Of a DNA stretch of 64,000 nucleotides, positions 1 to 9,809 are shown in pieces. The translations under genes and the position numbers were made by a program. Below the pieces are notes generated by a model that was not told the DNA's origin, did not search any database, and was given only the letters and a program-made list of their open reading frames with translations. Within the stretch, counting starts at the first letter, position 1; each line of letters begins with the position of its first letter. The stretch is from Truepera radiovictrix DSM 17093 (GTDB lineage Bacteria; Deinococcota; Deinococci; Deinococcales; Trueperaceae): assembly GCF_000092425.1 (NCBI RefSeq), contig NC_014221.1, positions 2,175,001 to 2,239,000 of the forward strand, read 5' to 3'.

Positions 1-564
1 CCCGTCGTCGTAAGCGGCGACGAGCTGGTCGGAGGTTTCAAAGATCACCGGCTCGTACTGGATGTCGAGCGCCGACATCACGTCGGCCAAGTTGAGCTCG
101 GTGGTGGTGCCCGACTGCACCCCGATGCGGCGGCCCTCGAGGTCCTCCAGCGACTCGATCCCCGAATCGCGCCGGACCATAAAGCCCTGGCCGTCGTAGA
201 AGATGACGGGGCCGAAGTTGAGGCCGACTTCGGTGTCGCGGCTGCTCGTCCAGGTGGTGTTGCGGATCAGCACGTCGACCTCGCCCGTCTGCACCGCCGT
301 AAAGCGCTCCTGCGCCGAGAGCGGCCGGTAGGTCACCGCGTCCGCGTCACCGAGCACGGCCGCGGCGATCGCCTTGCAGAAGTCGACGTCGAAACCCTCG
401 TGCTCACCCTCCTCGTTGACCGTCCCAAAGCCCGGCAGCACGTCGTTGACGCCACACACCAGCGAACCGCGGTTACGCACCTCGGCGAGTTTGCCCTGCG
501 CCTGCGCGACCGTAAAGGAGGCGATAAGAACACATAGCGCGCTACCGACGAACCATTTCCGCAT
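1..564 (-). CDS. Amino-acid ABC transporter substrate-binding protein (3' end outside window)
   Basis: The gene runs off the left edge, so only the N-terminal 188 codons are visible. The start is an ATG preceded by a purine-rich AAAGGGG. The protein begins with a signal peptide (MRKWFVGSALCVLIASFTVA, cleavage near AQA) and continues with the SBP_bac_3 pattern: a GSLVCGVND start of the mature domain, GFDVDFCKAIAAAVLGD, and SGTTTELNL at the hinge. These match the family that binds polar or general L-amino acids in the periplasm (AapJ/BztA-like). The ligand cannot be fixed from this fragment. Permease and ATPase genes would be expected beyond the left edge. Confidence 0.85.
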   Translation of the reverse strand, partial: MRKWFVGSALCVLIASFTVAQAQGKLAEVRNRGSLVCGVNDVLPGFGTVNEEGEHEGFDVDFCKAIAAAVLGDADAVTYRPLSAQERFTAVQTGEVDVLIRNTTWTSSRDTEVGLNFGPVIFYDGQGFMVRRDSGIESLEDLEGRRIGVQSGTTTELNLADVMSALDIQYEPVIFETSDQLVAAYDDG

Positions 565-597
565 GTTTTCCCCTTTCACGTTTGGTGCTTGCCGACT

Positions 598-627
598 ACC
601 TTACCGTTTCGCCCGCCCCCTTGTAAA
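598..627 (-). promoter_or_regulatory. Putative promoter of the amino-acid binding protein gene
   Basis: Read on the minus strand, TTTACA (622-627) and TAAGGT (598-603) are separated by 18 bp and lie 34 bp upstream of the ATG. This is a moderate match to the sigma70-type consensus and is inferred from sequence only. Confidence 0.45.
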
Positions 628-788
628 GCTGTCAGGCGCTGCTTCGCACGTTGTCCCTGCGCGAGGGGGCCCCCGGATAAAAATACACCAAAAAGGGGCG
701 CGCCGTTTGAGATGATGCGGTGCGCCGTACACGTTTCGGGTGACGCGGCGCCATGGGCATGGGCCACCCGGGTGCAGCGGCGTAGATA

Positions 789-849
789 GCGAACCCCTAC
801 CGCAGCTTAGCCCTCCTCTCGTGAGGGCTAGCTAGGGTAGGGGTTTCGC
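789..849 (-). terminator. Long nested inverted repeat after the V-ATPase operon
   Basis: An outer arm GCGAACCCCTACC (789-801) pairs with GGTAGGGGTTTCGC (836-849) with one bulge. An inner arm TAGCCCTC (808-815) pairs with GAGGGCTA (823-830). It lies 25 bp past the last V-ATPase gene and is the likely 3' hairpin of that transcript. No clear T-run follows on the minus strand, so it may act as an mRNA-stabilising end rather than a classical terminator. The rest of 565-873 shows nothing recognisable besides the promoter listed at 598-627. Confidence 0.5.
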
Positions 850-873
850 AGCGGGCGCGACGTTACGGCCGGT

Positions 874-1578
874 TCAGCCCACCTGCGCGGTCGCTTCCGG
901 CGGGCCCGAGCGCTGCGCCTTGCCCTCCGTGCGCGCGCCTTCTTGCGCCTCGGCCTCCTCACGGGCGTCGAGCTTCGCCTTGATGCGCTTTAACACCGTG
1001 ATCTCTTCGAGCGCGCGCTGATCCAAAACGCTGCGGATGTCTTTGATCTGCTGCGCTACCCCGGGGATGACGATCTGCTCGAGCGCATTGACGCGGCGCG
1101 AGGTCTTTTTGATCTCCTCGCCAACCAGGCGCAAGCGCGTCTCGGTCGCGGCGACCCGGACGAGCGCCTCGGTGAGCGCCCGAAACTGCGAGGCGGCCTC
1201 GAGCGTACGCGCCCCCGCCCCGACGGGCGAAAAGGGGAGCGAACGGTCAAAGGTCGGCGGTTGCACCTGTGGCACCTTGACCCCGAAGAGGTTTTCAACC
1301 TTGACGTCAAGATCAAGCCCCGTCCGAGCGGCGAGGCTGAGGCTCTCGACCGCCTCGGGGCCGTCCCACGCTTTGGCGAGAAACAGGCTAAAGTACGCCT
1401 CGCGGCCCGCTTGGTTGAGCGCGCGGCGCGCCTTTAAAGAGGCCTGCACGAGGCTAAAAAACTCGCCGATGAGCGCGTCACGTTTGCGCTTTAAGAGGTC
1501 GGCGCCGCGGTTGGCGAGCTTGAGCTGCTCGCGGCGCTGCAGCAGATTGGATCGGGTCGGGGCGATCGTTTCGGCCAT
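874..1578 (-). CDS. atpD: V-type ATP synthase subunit D (central rotor shaft)
   Basis: The 234-residue protein starts with MAETIAPTRSNLLQRREQL, typical of subunit D, which forms the coiled-coil central stalk turned inside the A3B3 head. Long helices at both ends flank a short middle region. The length is usual for the bacterial/archaeal family. The ATG follows an AAAAGGAGA ribosome binding site. It is the last gene of the operon, 69 bp after subunit B. The Ala/Glu/Lys-rich C-terminal tail beyond about residue 210 looks unstructured. Confidence 0.95.
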   Translation of the reverse strand: MAETIAPTRSNLLQRREQLKLANRGADLLKRKRDALIGEFFSLVQASLKARRALNQAGREAYFSLFLAKAWDGPEAVESLSLAARTGLDLDVKVENLFGVKVPQVQPPTFDRSLPFSPVGAGARTLEAASQFRALTEALVRVAATETRLRLVGEEIKKTSRRVNALEQIVIPGVAQQIKDIRSVLDQRALEEITVLKRIKAKLDAREEAEAQEGARTEGKAQRSGPPEATAQVG

Positions 1579-1647
1579 GGTTCTCCTTTTGCCGTCGTCA
1601 CGCGTCGGGGGTCAGCAGCACACCGCCCCCCGACCGGACGCTGACGA

Positions 1648-3066
<1,419 letters not shown>

Positions 3067-3078
3067 AACTCCTCTGCC

Positions 3079-4818
3079 TTAGGCGGCGACGGCGAAGCCT
3101 TGAGCGATCTCTTTGAGGGTGGCCTCTTTGTAGGCGGCGAACTCGTCTTCGGGTACGTAGCGCGCGCGGTTGACGCGCTCGATGACGGGGCTTTTAAGCA
3201 CGTCGTCGACGGTAGCGCCGGCGTCCAACGCCCGCCGCGCCTGATCGTTTAGCGCGATGATCATCTGCAGCATCCCGTAGGCTTTGCTGAGCGAGCACGA
3301 GGCGTCGACCGGGTCGAAACCGTTTTGCTGCAAAAAGTCTTGGCGCAAGATGCGGCCGATCTCGATAATAAGCCGCTCGTTGTCCTGCAGCGCGTCCGGC
3401 CCGACGAGCTGCACGACCTCCTGCAGCTCCGCTTCGCGCTGCAAGAGCGCGACCGCTTGGGCGCGCAGCTCGGGGTAGTCCTCGGCGACGTTTTCGCGGT
3501 ACCAGGGCTCTAAGATGTCGGCGAAGAGCGTGTACGAGCGGTTCCAGTTGATCGCCGGGAAGTGGCGGCGGCGCGCCAAGGAGGCGTCGAGCGCCCAGAA
3601 GCAACCGGTGATGCGCAGCGTCGACTGGGTGACGGGTTCGGAGAAGTCCCCACCGGCGGGTGACACCGCGCCGATGATCGACACCGCCCCCTGCTCGCCG
3701 GCGAGCGTCGTCACGCGCCCCCCACGCTCGTAGAAGGCGGCGAGGCGCGAGGCCAGGTAGGGCGGGTAACCCTCCTCAGCGGGCATCTCTTCGAGGCGCG
3801 AGGCGATCTCGCGGAGCGCTTCGGCCCAGCGGCTCGTCGAGTCGGCCATGACCGAGACGCGGTAGCCCTGGTCGCGGAAGTACTCGGCGAGGGTGATCCC
3901 GGTGTAGATGCTCGCCTCGCGGGCCGCTACCGGCATGTTCGAGGTGTTGGCGATCAAGACCGTGCGGTGCATCAGCGGGTTGCCGGTCTGCGGGTCCTCG
4001 AGCTCGGGGAACTCGACCAGAACGTCCGTCATCTCGTTGCCGCGCTCCCCGCAGCCGACGTAGACCACGATGTCGGCGTTGCCGTACTTGGCGATCGACT
4101 GCTGGGTGACGGTCTTACCCGAACCAAAGGGACCTGGAATGGCGGCGGTCCCCCCCATGGTGAGCGGGAAGAGCACGTCTAGGATGCGCATCCCCGTTAA
4201 AAAGGGGGTCACGGGGTCGAGCTTTTGCTGCACCGGCCGCGCCTGCCGCACGGGCCAGGCGTGGTAGAGCTTGAGCTCGGTGCCGTCTTCGAGGGTCGCG
4301 ATCACATCCTCGACGGTGTACTCGCCCTTGCCGACGATCGTCTTGATCTTGCCCGAGACGTTGGGCGGTACGAGGATCTTGTGGGTAAAGGAGAACTCGG
4401 GGACGGTGCCGATGGCCTGCCCCCCCTTGACCTCGTCGCCGACCGAGACCTGCGGGGTAAACGCCCACTTCGTCTCGCGCGAAAGCGAGTTGACGGTGAT
4501 GCCGCGGTCGATATAGGTGCCCGAAGCTTCGTTGATCTTATCCAAGGGGCGCTGAATACCGTCGAAGATCCCGTTGAGCATCCCCGGCCCGAGCTCGACC
4601 GCGAGCGGCAGACCGGTCGACACCACGGGTTCGCCGACCTTGAGACCCCCCGTCTCCTCGTACACCTGCACGAAGGCGGTGTCGCCGTCGAGACGGATAA
4701 TCTCGCCGACAAGCTTTTCGTTACCGACGCGCACGATGTCGAACATGCGCGCGCCCATCATCCCGCGGGCGATGACCGCCGGCCCGGAGATGCGCTGAAT
4801 GGTTCCCTCAATCGCCAC
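3079..4818 (-). CDS. atpA: V-type ATP synthase subunit A (catalytic head subunit)
   Basis: The 579-residue catalytic subunit carries the P-loop GPFGSGKT at residues 229-236 and the catalytic-glutamate motif GERGNE at 257-262. The insertion that distinguishes A from B subunits (non-homologous region) lies around residues 115-190. Translation starts at a GTG placed after GAGGAGG. A 132-bp untranslated gap with a hairpin separates it from subunit F, unlike the tight spacing elsewhere in the operon. In Thermus the orthologous complex mainly makes ATP; that direction is inferred here. Confidence 0.97.
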   Translation of the reverse strand: MAIEGTIQRISGPAVIARGMMGARMFDIVRVGNEKLVGEIIRLDGDTAFVQVYEETGGLKVGEPVVSTGLPLAVELGPGMLNGIFDGIQRPLDKINEASGTYIDRGITVNSLSRETKWAFTPQVSVGDEVKGGQAIGTVPEFSFTHKILVPPNVSGKIKTIVGKGEYTVEDVIATLEDGTELKLYHAWPVRQARPVQQKLDPVTPFLTGMRILDVLFPLTMGGTAAIPGPFGSGKTVTQQSIAKYGNADIVVYVGCGERGNEMTDVLVEFPELEDPQTGNPLMHRTVLIANTSNMPVAAREASIYTGITLAEYFRDQGYRVSVMADSTSRWAEALREIASRLEEMPAEEGYPPYLASRLAAFYERGGRVTTLAGEQGAVSIIGAVSPAGGDFSEPVTQSTLRITGCFWALDASLARRRHFPAINWNRSYTLFADILEPWYRENVAEDYPELRAQAVALLQREAELQEVVQLVGPDALQDNERLIIEIGRILRQDFLQQNGFDPVDASCSLSKAYGMLQMIIALNDQARRALDAGATVDDVLKSPVIERVNRARYVPEDEFAAYKEATLKEIAQGFAVAA

Positions 4819-4836
4819 GTTGTCCTCCTCAGAGCG

Positions 4837-4870
4837 GCGTCACCCGGGCCCGCGCGGCGCGAGGTGACGC
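4837..4870 (-). promoter_or_regulatory. Intra-operon hairpin upstream of atpA
   Basis: GCGTCACC (4837-4844) and GGTGACGC (4863-4870) are perfect inverted arms around a GC-rich loop. They sit just upstream of the atpA ribosome binding site in the only long gap of the operon. A role in mRNA processing or in raising A/B expression is inferred. Confidence 0.4.
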
Positions 4871-4950
4871 GGTTTCAGCAAGCGGCGCCGCTTCCCCATC
4901 CCCTTAGTGTAAGGCAAACCGGTCGGGGGGGTGCGGCGCACGCGCGTGGG

Positions 4951-5268
4951 TTACTCGAGCTTGACGTCGAAGCCGATCGCGCTCCGCACAAGCTGTTTCA
5001 TGTAGTCCGTGGCGTCGGCGCCCTCGTCAAACGCGGCGCCGAGGCTCGGCATGGTAAGTAGCACGGGCAGCTCACGCCCCCGCATGGTGCGCGCCGACGA
5101 ACGGTTGGGGTCGGCGATAAGCCCCTCGTCGACCGCCACGAGCCCGTAGGCGTCGGAGAGGATCAGCTCGTCGAGCACCTCTTGCGCGTTTTCCGGGGTC
5201 GCCTCGCGCACCTCGACCCCCGCCAACCGGAAACCCGAGGCGGTGTCACTGTCGGTTAGTACGATCAT
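4951..5268 (-). CDS. atpF: V-type ATP synthase subunit F
   Basis: This is a 105-residue protein beginning MIVLTDSDTASGFRLAGVEV, the usual start of subunit F (NtpG/AtpF), a small Rossmann-like subunit attached to the D shaft. The ATG at 5266-5268 is 1 bp beyond the end of subunit C, so translation is probably coupled. The VAVDEGL motif in the middle is typical. A longer in-frame upstream extension would lie inside the subunit C gene and is rejected. Confidence 0.93.
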   Translation of the reverse strand: MIVLTDSDTASGFRLAGVEVREATPENAQEVLDELILSDAYGLVAVDEGLIADPNRSSARTMRGRELPVLLTMPSLGAAFDEGADATDYMKQLVRSAIGFDVKLE

Positions 5269-5269
5269 C

Positions 5270-6280
5270 CTAGGCACTGCCGAGCTCCTGTTCGAGCTGC
5301 GCGCGCGGCACACCGTAGAACTTGCCACGCGCCAAGAGCCTGAGCTTCGCCGCCTCCGTCTCGCGCAGGCGCAGGTAGTGCAGCACCACACCGACGCCCA
5401 GAGGGTCGCGCAGGTAGAGCTTGCGGGCAGCGCTCTCGAGCGCGCCGCGCAAGATCTCCTCGGCTTCGGTCAGACCACCCGCCTCGGCGACGGCGGCGAA
5501 GCTCGTGTTCGCGAGCGCCTGCGTGTCGCCCGCCAGGAGGCTCTCAAAGGTCGCGCGGCGCACCTCTTTGCCACCCCGCACGAAGAGCTCGTCGGCGGAG
5601 ACCTCGCCGGTACCCTGCACTTTAAGGGCGGTGCGGATGTTCGTCGCGTCGATCTCGCGCTGGACGTAGCGGACGAAGTCGGCCGGAAAGTCCCCCGACG
5701 CGGCTTCGGCGATGAGCACCTCGAAGTAGGCGCGGTCGAGCGCGAGCTCAAAGGCGTAGAGGTCACCCTCTGAGGCGTAGCGCGCCGACGCCTGCGAAAA
5801 GGCGCGGCCGAGCGGGTGCCCCGTGATGGCGAGCGCCTGCGCCGCCGCGCTCAGGTCGGGGGCGGCGGCGATGTTCTCGAGCACCGCGGGCTTTAACGCG
5901 CCGGCCGGCATGAGCGCCCCCGTGACGTCCTCCGCTTCGCGCTCGGCGTGCTTCGCGCGCGCGATCGCTTTAAGGTTGTGCAGGTCGTAGCGCAGCAGCA
6001 GGAGCTTTAACAGGCGCTCCGGCAGACCGTCGGCGACGCTAAGCAGCGTGCGGGTGGTGCTGTAAAAGCTCCGCCCGAGCGCCTCGTCGACAGCGCCCAG
6101 GCCCCCACCGTAGCGCGCCTGCGCCTCCTCGAGCTCGCGCCCGTAAGGGGTCTGCGAAAGCGCGTTTAAAAACGCCCGAAAGTCGGAGGCGCCGAGCGCG
6201 TCGGTGTAGAACTCGGGCGCTAAAAGCTGCGCTTTAAGGCCGCGCACGCGGGCGTTGATGTAGCCGAAGTCCGCGGGCAC
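5270..6280 (-). CDS. atpC: V-type ATP synthase subunit C
   Basis: The 336-residue protein starts at a GTG (MPADFGYINARVRGLKAQLL), one base after the subunit E stop. Subunit C/d caps the proteolipid ring and joins it to the central shaft. The N-terminal FGYINARVRG and the internal LLLLRYDLHNLKAI motif are typical of the family. Upstream in-frame codons read inside subunit E and are not part of the protein. Confidence 0.93.
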   Translation of the reverse strand: MPADFGYINARVRGLKAQLLAPEFYTDALGASDFRAFLNALSQTPYGRELEEAQARYGGGLGAVDEALGRSFYSTTRTLLSVADGLPERLLKLLLLRYDLHNLKAIARAKHAEREAEDVTGALMPAGALKPAVLENIAAAPDLSAAAQALAITGHPLGRAFSQASARYASEGDLYAFELALDRAYFEVLIAEAASGDFPADFVRYVQREIDATNIRTALKVQGTGEVSADELFVRGGKEVRRATFESLLAGDTQALANTSFAAVAEAGGLTEAEEILRGALESAARKLYLRDPLGVGVVLHYLRLRETEAAKLRLLARGKFYGVPRAQLEQELGSA

Positions 6281-6281
6281 C

Positions 6282-6905
6282 CTACGCCCCTTGCGCAGAC
6301 CCCTGCGCGCCCTCTCCTTCGGGCTCAGCCATGAGGAGCTTGGAGACCTCCGACGCGAGCTCCTCCCGCGCCGCCCGGAGGCGGTCGAAGAGGGTGTTTT
6401 CGACCGTGACGTTGGAGGTCGCTTGGAGCTTGACCCCCCCCTGCACGCTCTCGTCGGCCTCGACCTTGTCGGCCAGACCGCGCCCCTCGGCGAGCTTGCG
6501 CGCGCGCGCGGCGTCGTCTGGGTGCACGAAGACCTTGGCGAGGCGTTCGGGGCCGCCGAGCGCCTCGAGCGCCTCGTTAAAGAGCGCCTCGAAGACAGCG
6601 CCATAGCGGCGACCATTTTTGATGAGCGAACGGAGCTCGGCTTCGACCGCCGAGAAGACCCCCTCGACCGCCTCGTGTTGCGCCCGCAGTCGCAACGACG
6701 CGGCCTCGAGCTGCGCGGCGCTTTTCGCGCGCACCTTCGAAGCCTCCGCCTGCGTCTGCGCTAGGCGCTCCCCCTGAGCGGTCAGCGCTCTCGCCTCCTC
6801 TTCGGCTTGAGCGACAATCTCCGAGGCGCGCGCATGCGCCTCGGAGAGGATGGTGTCAATCTCCGCGCTCGCTTCCTTTTCAAGCAGCGCCGTAAGATTG
6901 GCCAT
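6282..6905 (-). CDS. atpE: V-type ATP synthase subunit E (peripheral stalk)
   Basis: This 207-residue protein has a long N-terminal helix rich in Ala, Glu and Gln (about residues 1-90) and a C-terminal globular part with VHPDDAARARKL. That is the layout of subunit E, which forms the peripheral stator stalk with subunit G. Its ATG lies 2 bp after the proteolipid subunit K stop. The C-terminal tail is rich in Gly, Gln and Ala. Confidence 0.92.
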   Translation of the reverse strand: MANLTALLEKEASAEIDTILSEAHARASEIVAQAEEEARALTAQGERLAQTQAEASKVRAKSAAQLEAASLRLRAQHEAVEGVFSAVEAELRSLIKNGRRYGAVFEALFNEALEALGGPERLAKVFVHPDDAARARKLAEGRGLADKVEADESVQGGVKLQATSNVTVENTLFDRLRAAREELASEVSKLLMAEPEGEGAQGSAQGA

Positions 6906-6907
6906 CG

Positions 6908-7219
6908 TTAGCCGATCTGGCCGTTGAGGAAGAAGGCGATGACGAAAGCGAAGATGATGATGGTCTCGGGGATCACCAGGTAGATCAGGATCTGACCGAA
7001 AGCCTGAGGGCGCTCGGCCAGGGTCCCCGCGCCCGCGCTACCGATCGAGGCCTGCGCGATACCGACGCCGATCGCACCGATACCGATAGCGAGCGCCGCG
7101 CCGAGGGCGATGAGACCGTCGCCGATCGAGGCGCCCGTAGCGGCGGCCGCCTGAGCCTCTTGCGCAAAACCGAAGCCAGCGAGGAGCGCCAAGACAAGAA
7201 GACCGAGAACCTTTTTCAT
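6908..7219 (-). CDS. atpK: V-type ATP synthase subunit K (proteolipid ring)
   Basis: The 103-residue proteolipid has a probable cleavable signal peptide (cleavage near FAQEAQA) followed by a two-helix hairpin. The second helix holds the ion-binding glutamate in VIPETIIIF. The single-hairpin form with a signal peptide resembles the Thermus ring subunit. The start codon overlaps the stop of subunit I (ATGA), so translation is coupled. The binding-site surroundings do not by themselves prove protons rather than sodium. Confidence 0.95.
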   Translation of the reverse strand: MKKVLGLLVLALLAGFGFAQEAQAAAATGASIGDGLIALGAALAIGIGAIGVGIAQASIGSAGAGTLAERPQAFGQILIYLVIPETIIIFAFVIAFFLNGQIG

Positions 7220-9210
7220 GCTTTTCCTCCTAGGATGCGGAACGGCCGATACGGACGCCCCGTTTCTTCGTAAAAGCCGAATTTCGTGAAAAATTCGACG
7301 TAGTGAAGACGAAGCGGTTGCAGGGTATACGAAATGGCTTTGAGCGTCAAGGCGATGAGGTGCACCGCAAACGCTACCAGAATACCGAGCGCGGGTCCGA
7401 CGATCGGCAGGGTACCGCCGAGCGCGTAGCCGAGGTCGGTCGCCAGGGTTGCAATGAGCGCCGCCGAGAGACCGACGGCGAAAAGCCGCAGGTACGAGAG
7501 GATGTTCCCCGAGTTGGAGATCAGCTCGACGAGCATCAAGGGCAGCCGCGAGAAGATGAGCCCGGCGAAAAAGATGGCGAAGCCGAGCGCCACGAAAAAG
7601 AGGACGAAGGCGTTGTCGGAAAGGTTATTCGTCAAAAACCCGTAGGCGAAGGTGACGATCGCGGCGATGCCCGCAAACATCCCGACGCCCTCCCAGAAGT
7701 GCTTCATATCGCCGTGGCGCAGCCCGTAGTAGGCGCGCAGCGCCCAGCCGAAAAGCACCTGCAGGGTGCCGAACACGAGCGCCAGCAGGAGTACGGTGTA
7801 AAAACCGGACTCGTGCACGCGAAAGATCGCGATGGGGATGACGCCGTGGTAGTGATCGCTATAGGTGGGGTAGAAGATGGGGTTGTTCGGCGGGAAGTGC
7901 TCCAAGAAGTTGCCGAAAAACTCGCCGTAGAGAAACCCCCACACCATCGTCCAGGCCGCGCACCAGTTGATCACGGTGCCGATGGGTCGCAGCGCGGTCG
8001 ACGGGATCACGATACCCAAGGGGCCCAGGTTGAGGTTGTTACCCCGCGCGCCGCGGAGGCGGAACCAGACGCCCAGGGCCAAAAACAGCAAGCCGAAGCC
8101 GATGTCGCCGACGATAAAGCCGAAAAACAGCGGGAAAAAGAGGGCGAGCGTCCAGGAGGGGTCGAAGTAGCCGTACTTGGGCGGCGCGAAGAGCGACAAG
8201 AGCCCCTCGAACGGCTTGACCCAACCGGGGTTCTCGAGCTTGACGGGGACGTCCTCGTCGTGGTGTTCGTCGGCTTTGCGCACCTCGATGACGAGGTCGC
8301 CGCCAAACTGGCGCTCGAGCGCCGCGACGACCTGGCGCCGGTCTTTGGCCGGAACCCACCCCTGCAGCGCAAACCCGTAACGCCCCCCGGCAAGCTCACT
8401 CATCACCTCGTAGCGGGCGCGGTGGTTGAGCGCGACGTCGCGCACCAAGCGCAAGCGGCCGCCGTGGACCTTGCCGAGGTGAGCGAGGTCGTCTTGCAGC
8501 GTCTTGCGGCGCTTGGGGAGCGTTTGGGCGCGCTCTTGCATCACGTGCACGGCCTTGGCGACGCCGAGGTCTTTAAAGCGCTCCGGCAGCTGCAGTTCGG
8601 CCAACCCGAGGCGCGAGAGCAGCGCCTGCAGCTCGGAGAGCTCCCCTTTGAGCACCGCCACGACCGCCAGAAACCCTTTGCCGTAACGCCGCGTCGCGAG
8701 CGCGAAGCGGTTATCAAAGGTCTCTTTAAGAGCGGCGCGCACGCGGCTCAAAAAGTCTTCGGAAGGGACCAAAAAGGCCGCCCCACGCAGGTAACGCGAC
8801 CCCTCGAGCTGCGCGAGCGTCGGGGCGAGCTCCCGAAAGGGGGGCAAGTAGGTGTTGATGAGGTCGAGTTCGTCGTCGATCTCGGCGCGTTCGGCGACGA
8901 GCGAGTCGACCTGGTTGCTAAGATCGTTGAGGTAAGCGCGCAGCTCGGAGAGGCTTAAGGGGACGCGGTCTTTGCCGGCGACCGGACCCTCGGCGGCCGA
9001 GAGCAGCTCGAGCAGCGCCTCGGTCTTGGCGACCACGCCGTCCCACGCCTCTTGCGCACGCCGGTCGCTCTCTTTAAGCTCGAAACGGGGGAGCGCGTCG
9101 CCGTGGGCGCGTACGATGTGCACTACGCCGAGGGTCTGCAGGCTCACGAGAAGGTCTTTGACGATCCCCTTGCGACCGACGACGAGCAGCTGCTCCATGG
9201 GCGCGATCAC
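7216..9210 (-). CDS. atpI: V-type ATP synthase subunit I (membrane stator)
   Basis: The 664-residue protein has a soluble N-terminal half (about 1-340) with coiled-coil regions and a C-terminal half with about eight membrane segments. The latter includes the YLRLFAVGLSAALIA motif, which carries the stator arginine of the ion half-channels. The GTG at 9210 overlaps the subunit G stop as GTGA. An internal ATG at 9196-9198 (MEQLLVVG) is an alternative start four codons in. Confidence 0.95.
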   Translation of the reverse strand: MIAPMEQLLVVGRKGIVKDLLVSLQTLGVVHIVRAHGDALPRFELKESDRRAQEAWDGVVAKTEALLELLSAAEGPVAGKDRVPLSLSELRAYLNDLSNQVDSLVAERAEIDDELDLINTYLPPFRELAPTLAQLEGSRYLRGAAFLVPSEDFLSRVRAALKETFDNRFALATRRYGKGFLAVVAVLKGELSELQALLSRLGLAELQLPERFKDLGVAKAVHVMQERAQTLPKRRKTLQDDLAHLGKVHGGRLRLVRDVALNHRARYEVMSELAGGRYGFALQGWVPAKDRRQVVAALERQFGGDLVIEVRKADEHHDEDVPVKLENPGWVKPFEGLLSLFAPPKYGYFDPSWTLALFFPLFFGFIVGDIGFGLLFLALGVWFRLRGARGNNLNLGPLGIVIPSTALRPIGTVINWCAAWTMVWGFLYGEFFGNFLEHFPPNNPIFYPTYSDHYHGVIPIAIFRVHESGFYTVLLLALVFGTLQVLFGWALRAYYGLRHGDMKHFWEGVGMFAGIAAIVTFAYGFLTNNLSDNAFVLFFVALGFAIFFAGLIFSRLPLMLVELISNSGNILSYLRLFAVGLSAALIATLATDLGYALGGTLPIVGPALGILVAFAVHLIALTLKAISYTLQPLRLHYVEFFTKFGFYEETGRPYRPFRILGGKA

Positions 9211-9527
9211 GGCAGCACCCGCTCCAACACCAGCTGCATCGCCCGCTGCTGGTTGCGCTTGGCGCGCTCCTGCACCGCCGCGACCTCTTGACGCGCTCTA
9301 TCTAGCACCGCGTCGCGCTCACGCCCACTTTCGCGCTCCGCCGCCGCCCGCCGCTCCTGGGCTTCTCTCGCGGCACGCTGGCGCGCGGCCTCGAGGGTGG
9401 CTGCCGCTTTGGCTTCGGCTTCTTCGATCACCTTGGCCGCCTCTTGCCGCGCCTCCTCGACCTTGGCCAGGAGGCTCTGCTCCTCGTCGATAAGACGTTG
9501 TAGCAGTTTTTCGCCCTGGGCTTCCAA
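9207..9527 (-). CDS. atpG: V-type ATP synthase subunit G/H (peripheral stalk coiled coil)
   Basis: The 106-residue all-helical protein has heptad-like Ala/Glu/Lys/Arg patterning, as expected for the stalk partner of subunit E. I chose the TTG at 9525-9527 because a very strong AAAGGAGG lies 5 nt upstream. The in-frame ATG at 9546-9548 would place that Shine-Dalgarno inside the gene. It is the first gene of the operon, and its stop overlaps the start of subunit I. Confidence 0.85.
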   Translation of the reverse strand: MEAQGEKLLQRLIDEEQSLLAKVEEARQEAAKVIEEAEAKAAATLEAARQRAAREAQERRAAAERESGRERDAVLDRARQEVAAVQERAKRNQQRAMQLVLERVLP

Positions 9528-9635
9528 ACGACCCTCCTTTCTGACCATAACGACGCCCACCACCGTACGTCTAGGACACCGAGCGAGACCCACCGCGTAG
9601 GCCACAGCTCGGCTCGGGTTCGCGTCATCCAGGCA

Positions 9636-9663
9636 CAAAAAAACGCGACGTTACAACTCGCGC
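9636..9663 (-). terminator. Promoter-proximal hairpin with T-run in the V-ATPase leader
   Basis: On the minus strand CGCGA and TCGCG flank a 9-nt loop, followed by seven T residues. It begins just past the predicted transcription start and lies about 110 bp before atpG. It resembles a weak intrinsic terminator, possibly an attenuator. The stem is short, so the call is tentative. Confidence 0.35.
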
Positions 9664-9675
9664 TTTGCAGACGTC

Positions 9676-9704
9676 AGCATAGCAACCCACTAGGGCGGTG
9701 TCAA
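9676..9704 (-). promoter_or_regulatory. V-ATPase operon promoter
   Basis: Read on the minus strand, a perfect TTGACA (9699-9704) and TATGCT (9676-9681) are separated by 17 bp. This is the best sigma70-type match in this part of the window and faces the V-ATPase operon. Confidence 0.8.
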
Positions 9705-9809
9705 CGAAATCGGCGGCGGCTTGGGCCCCGACCAAACTCGCCCGACGACCACCCGTCAACGGGTCGCAAAGCCGTCCTGGAGGGGGGTGAGCGAGGCGCC
9801 GGCGGACGG

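Noticed and set aside
6281-6616. N-terminal extension of subunit C into the subunit E gene
   Set aside because: The conserved start of subunit C is at the GTG one base after the E stop; the extension reads E in another frame.
7303-8958. 551-codon open frame on the plus strand opposite atpI
   Set aside because: It is antisense to a clearly conserved V-ATPase subunit, its product is a charged low-complexity sequence, and such frames are expected opposite GC-rich genes.
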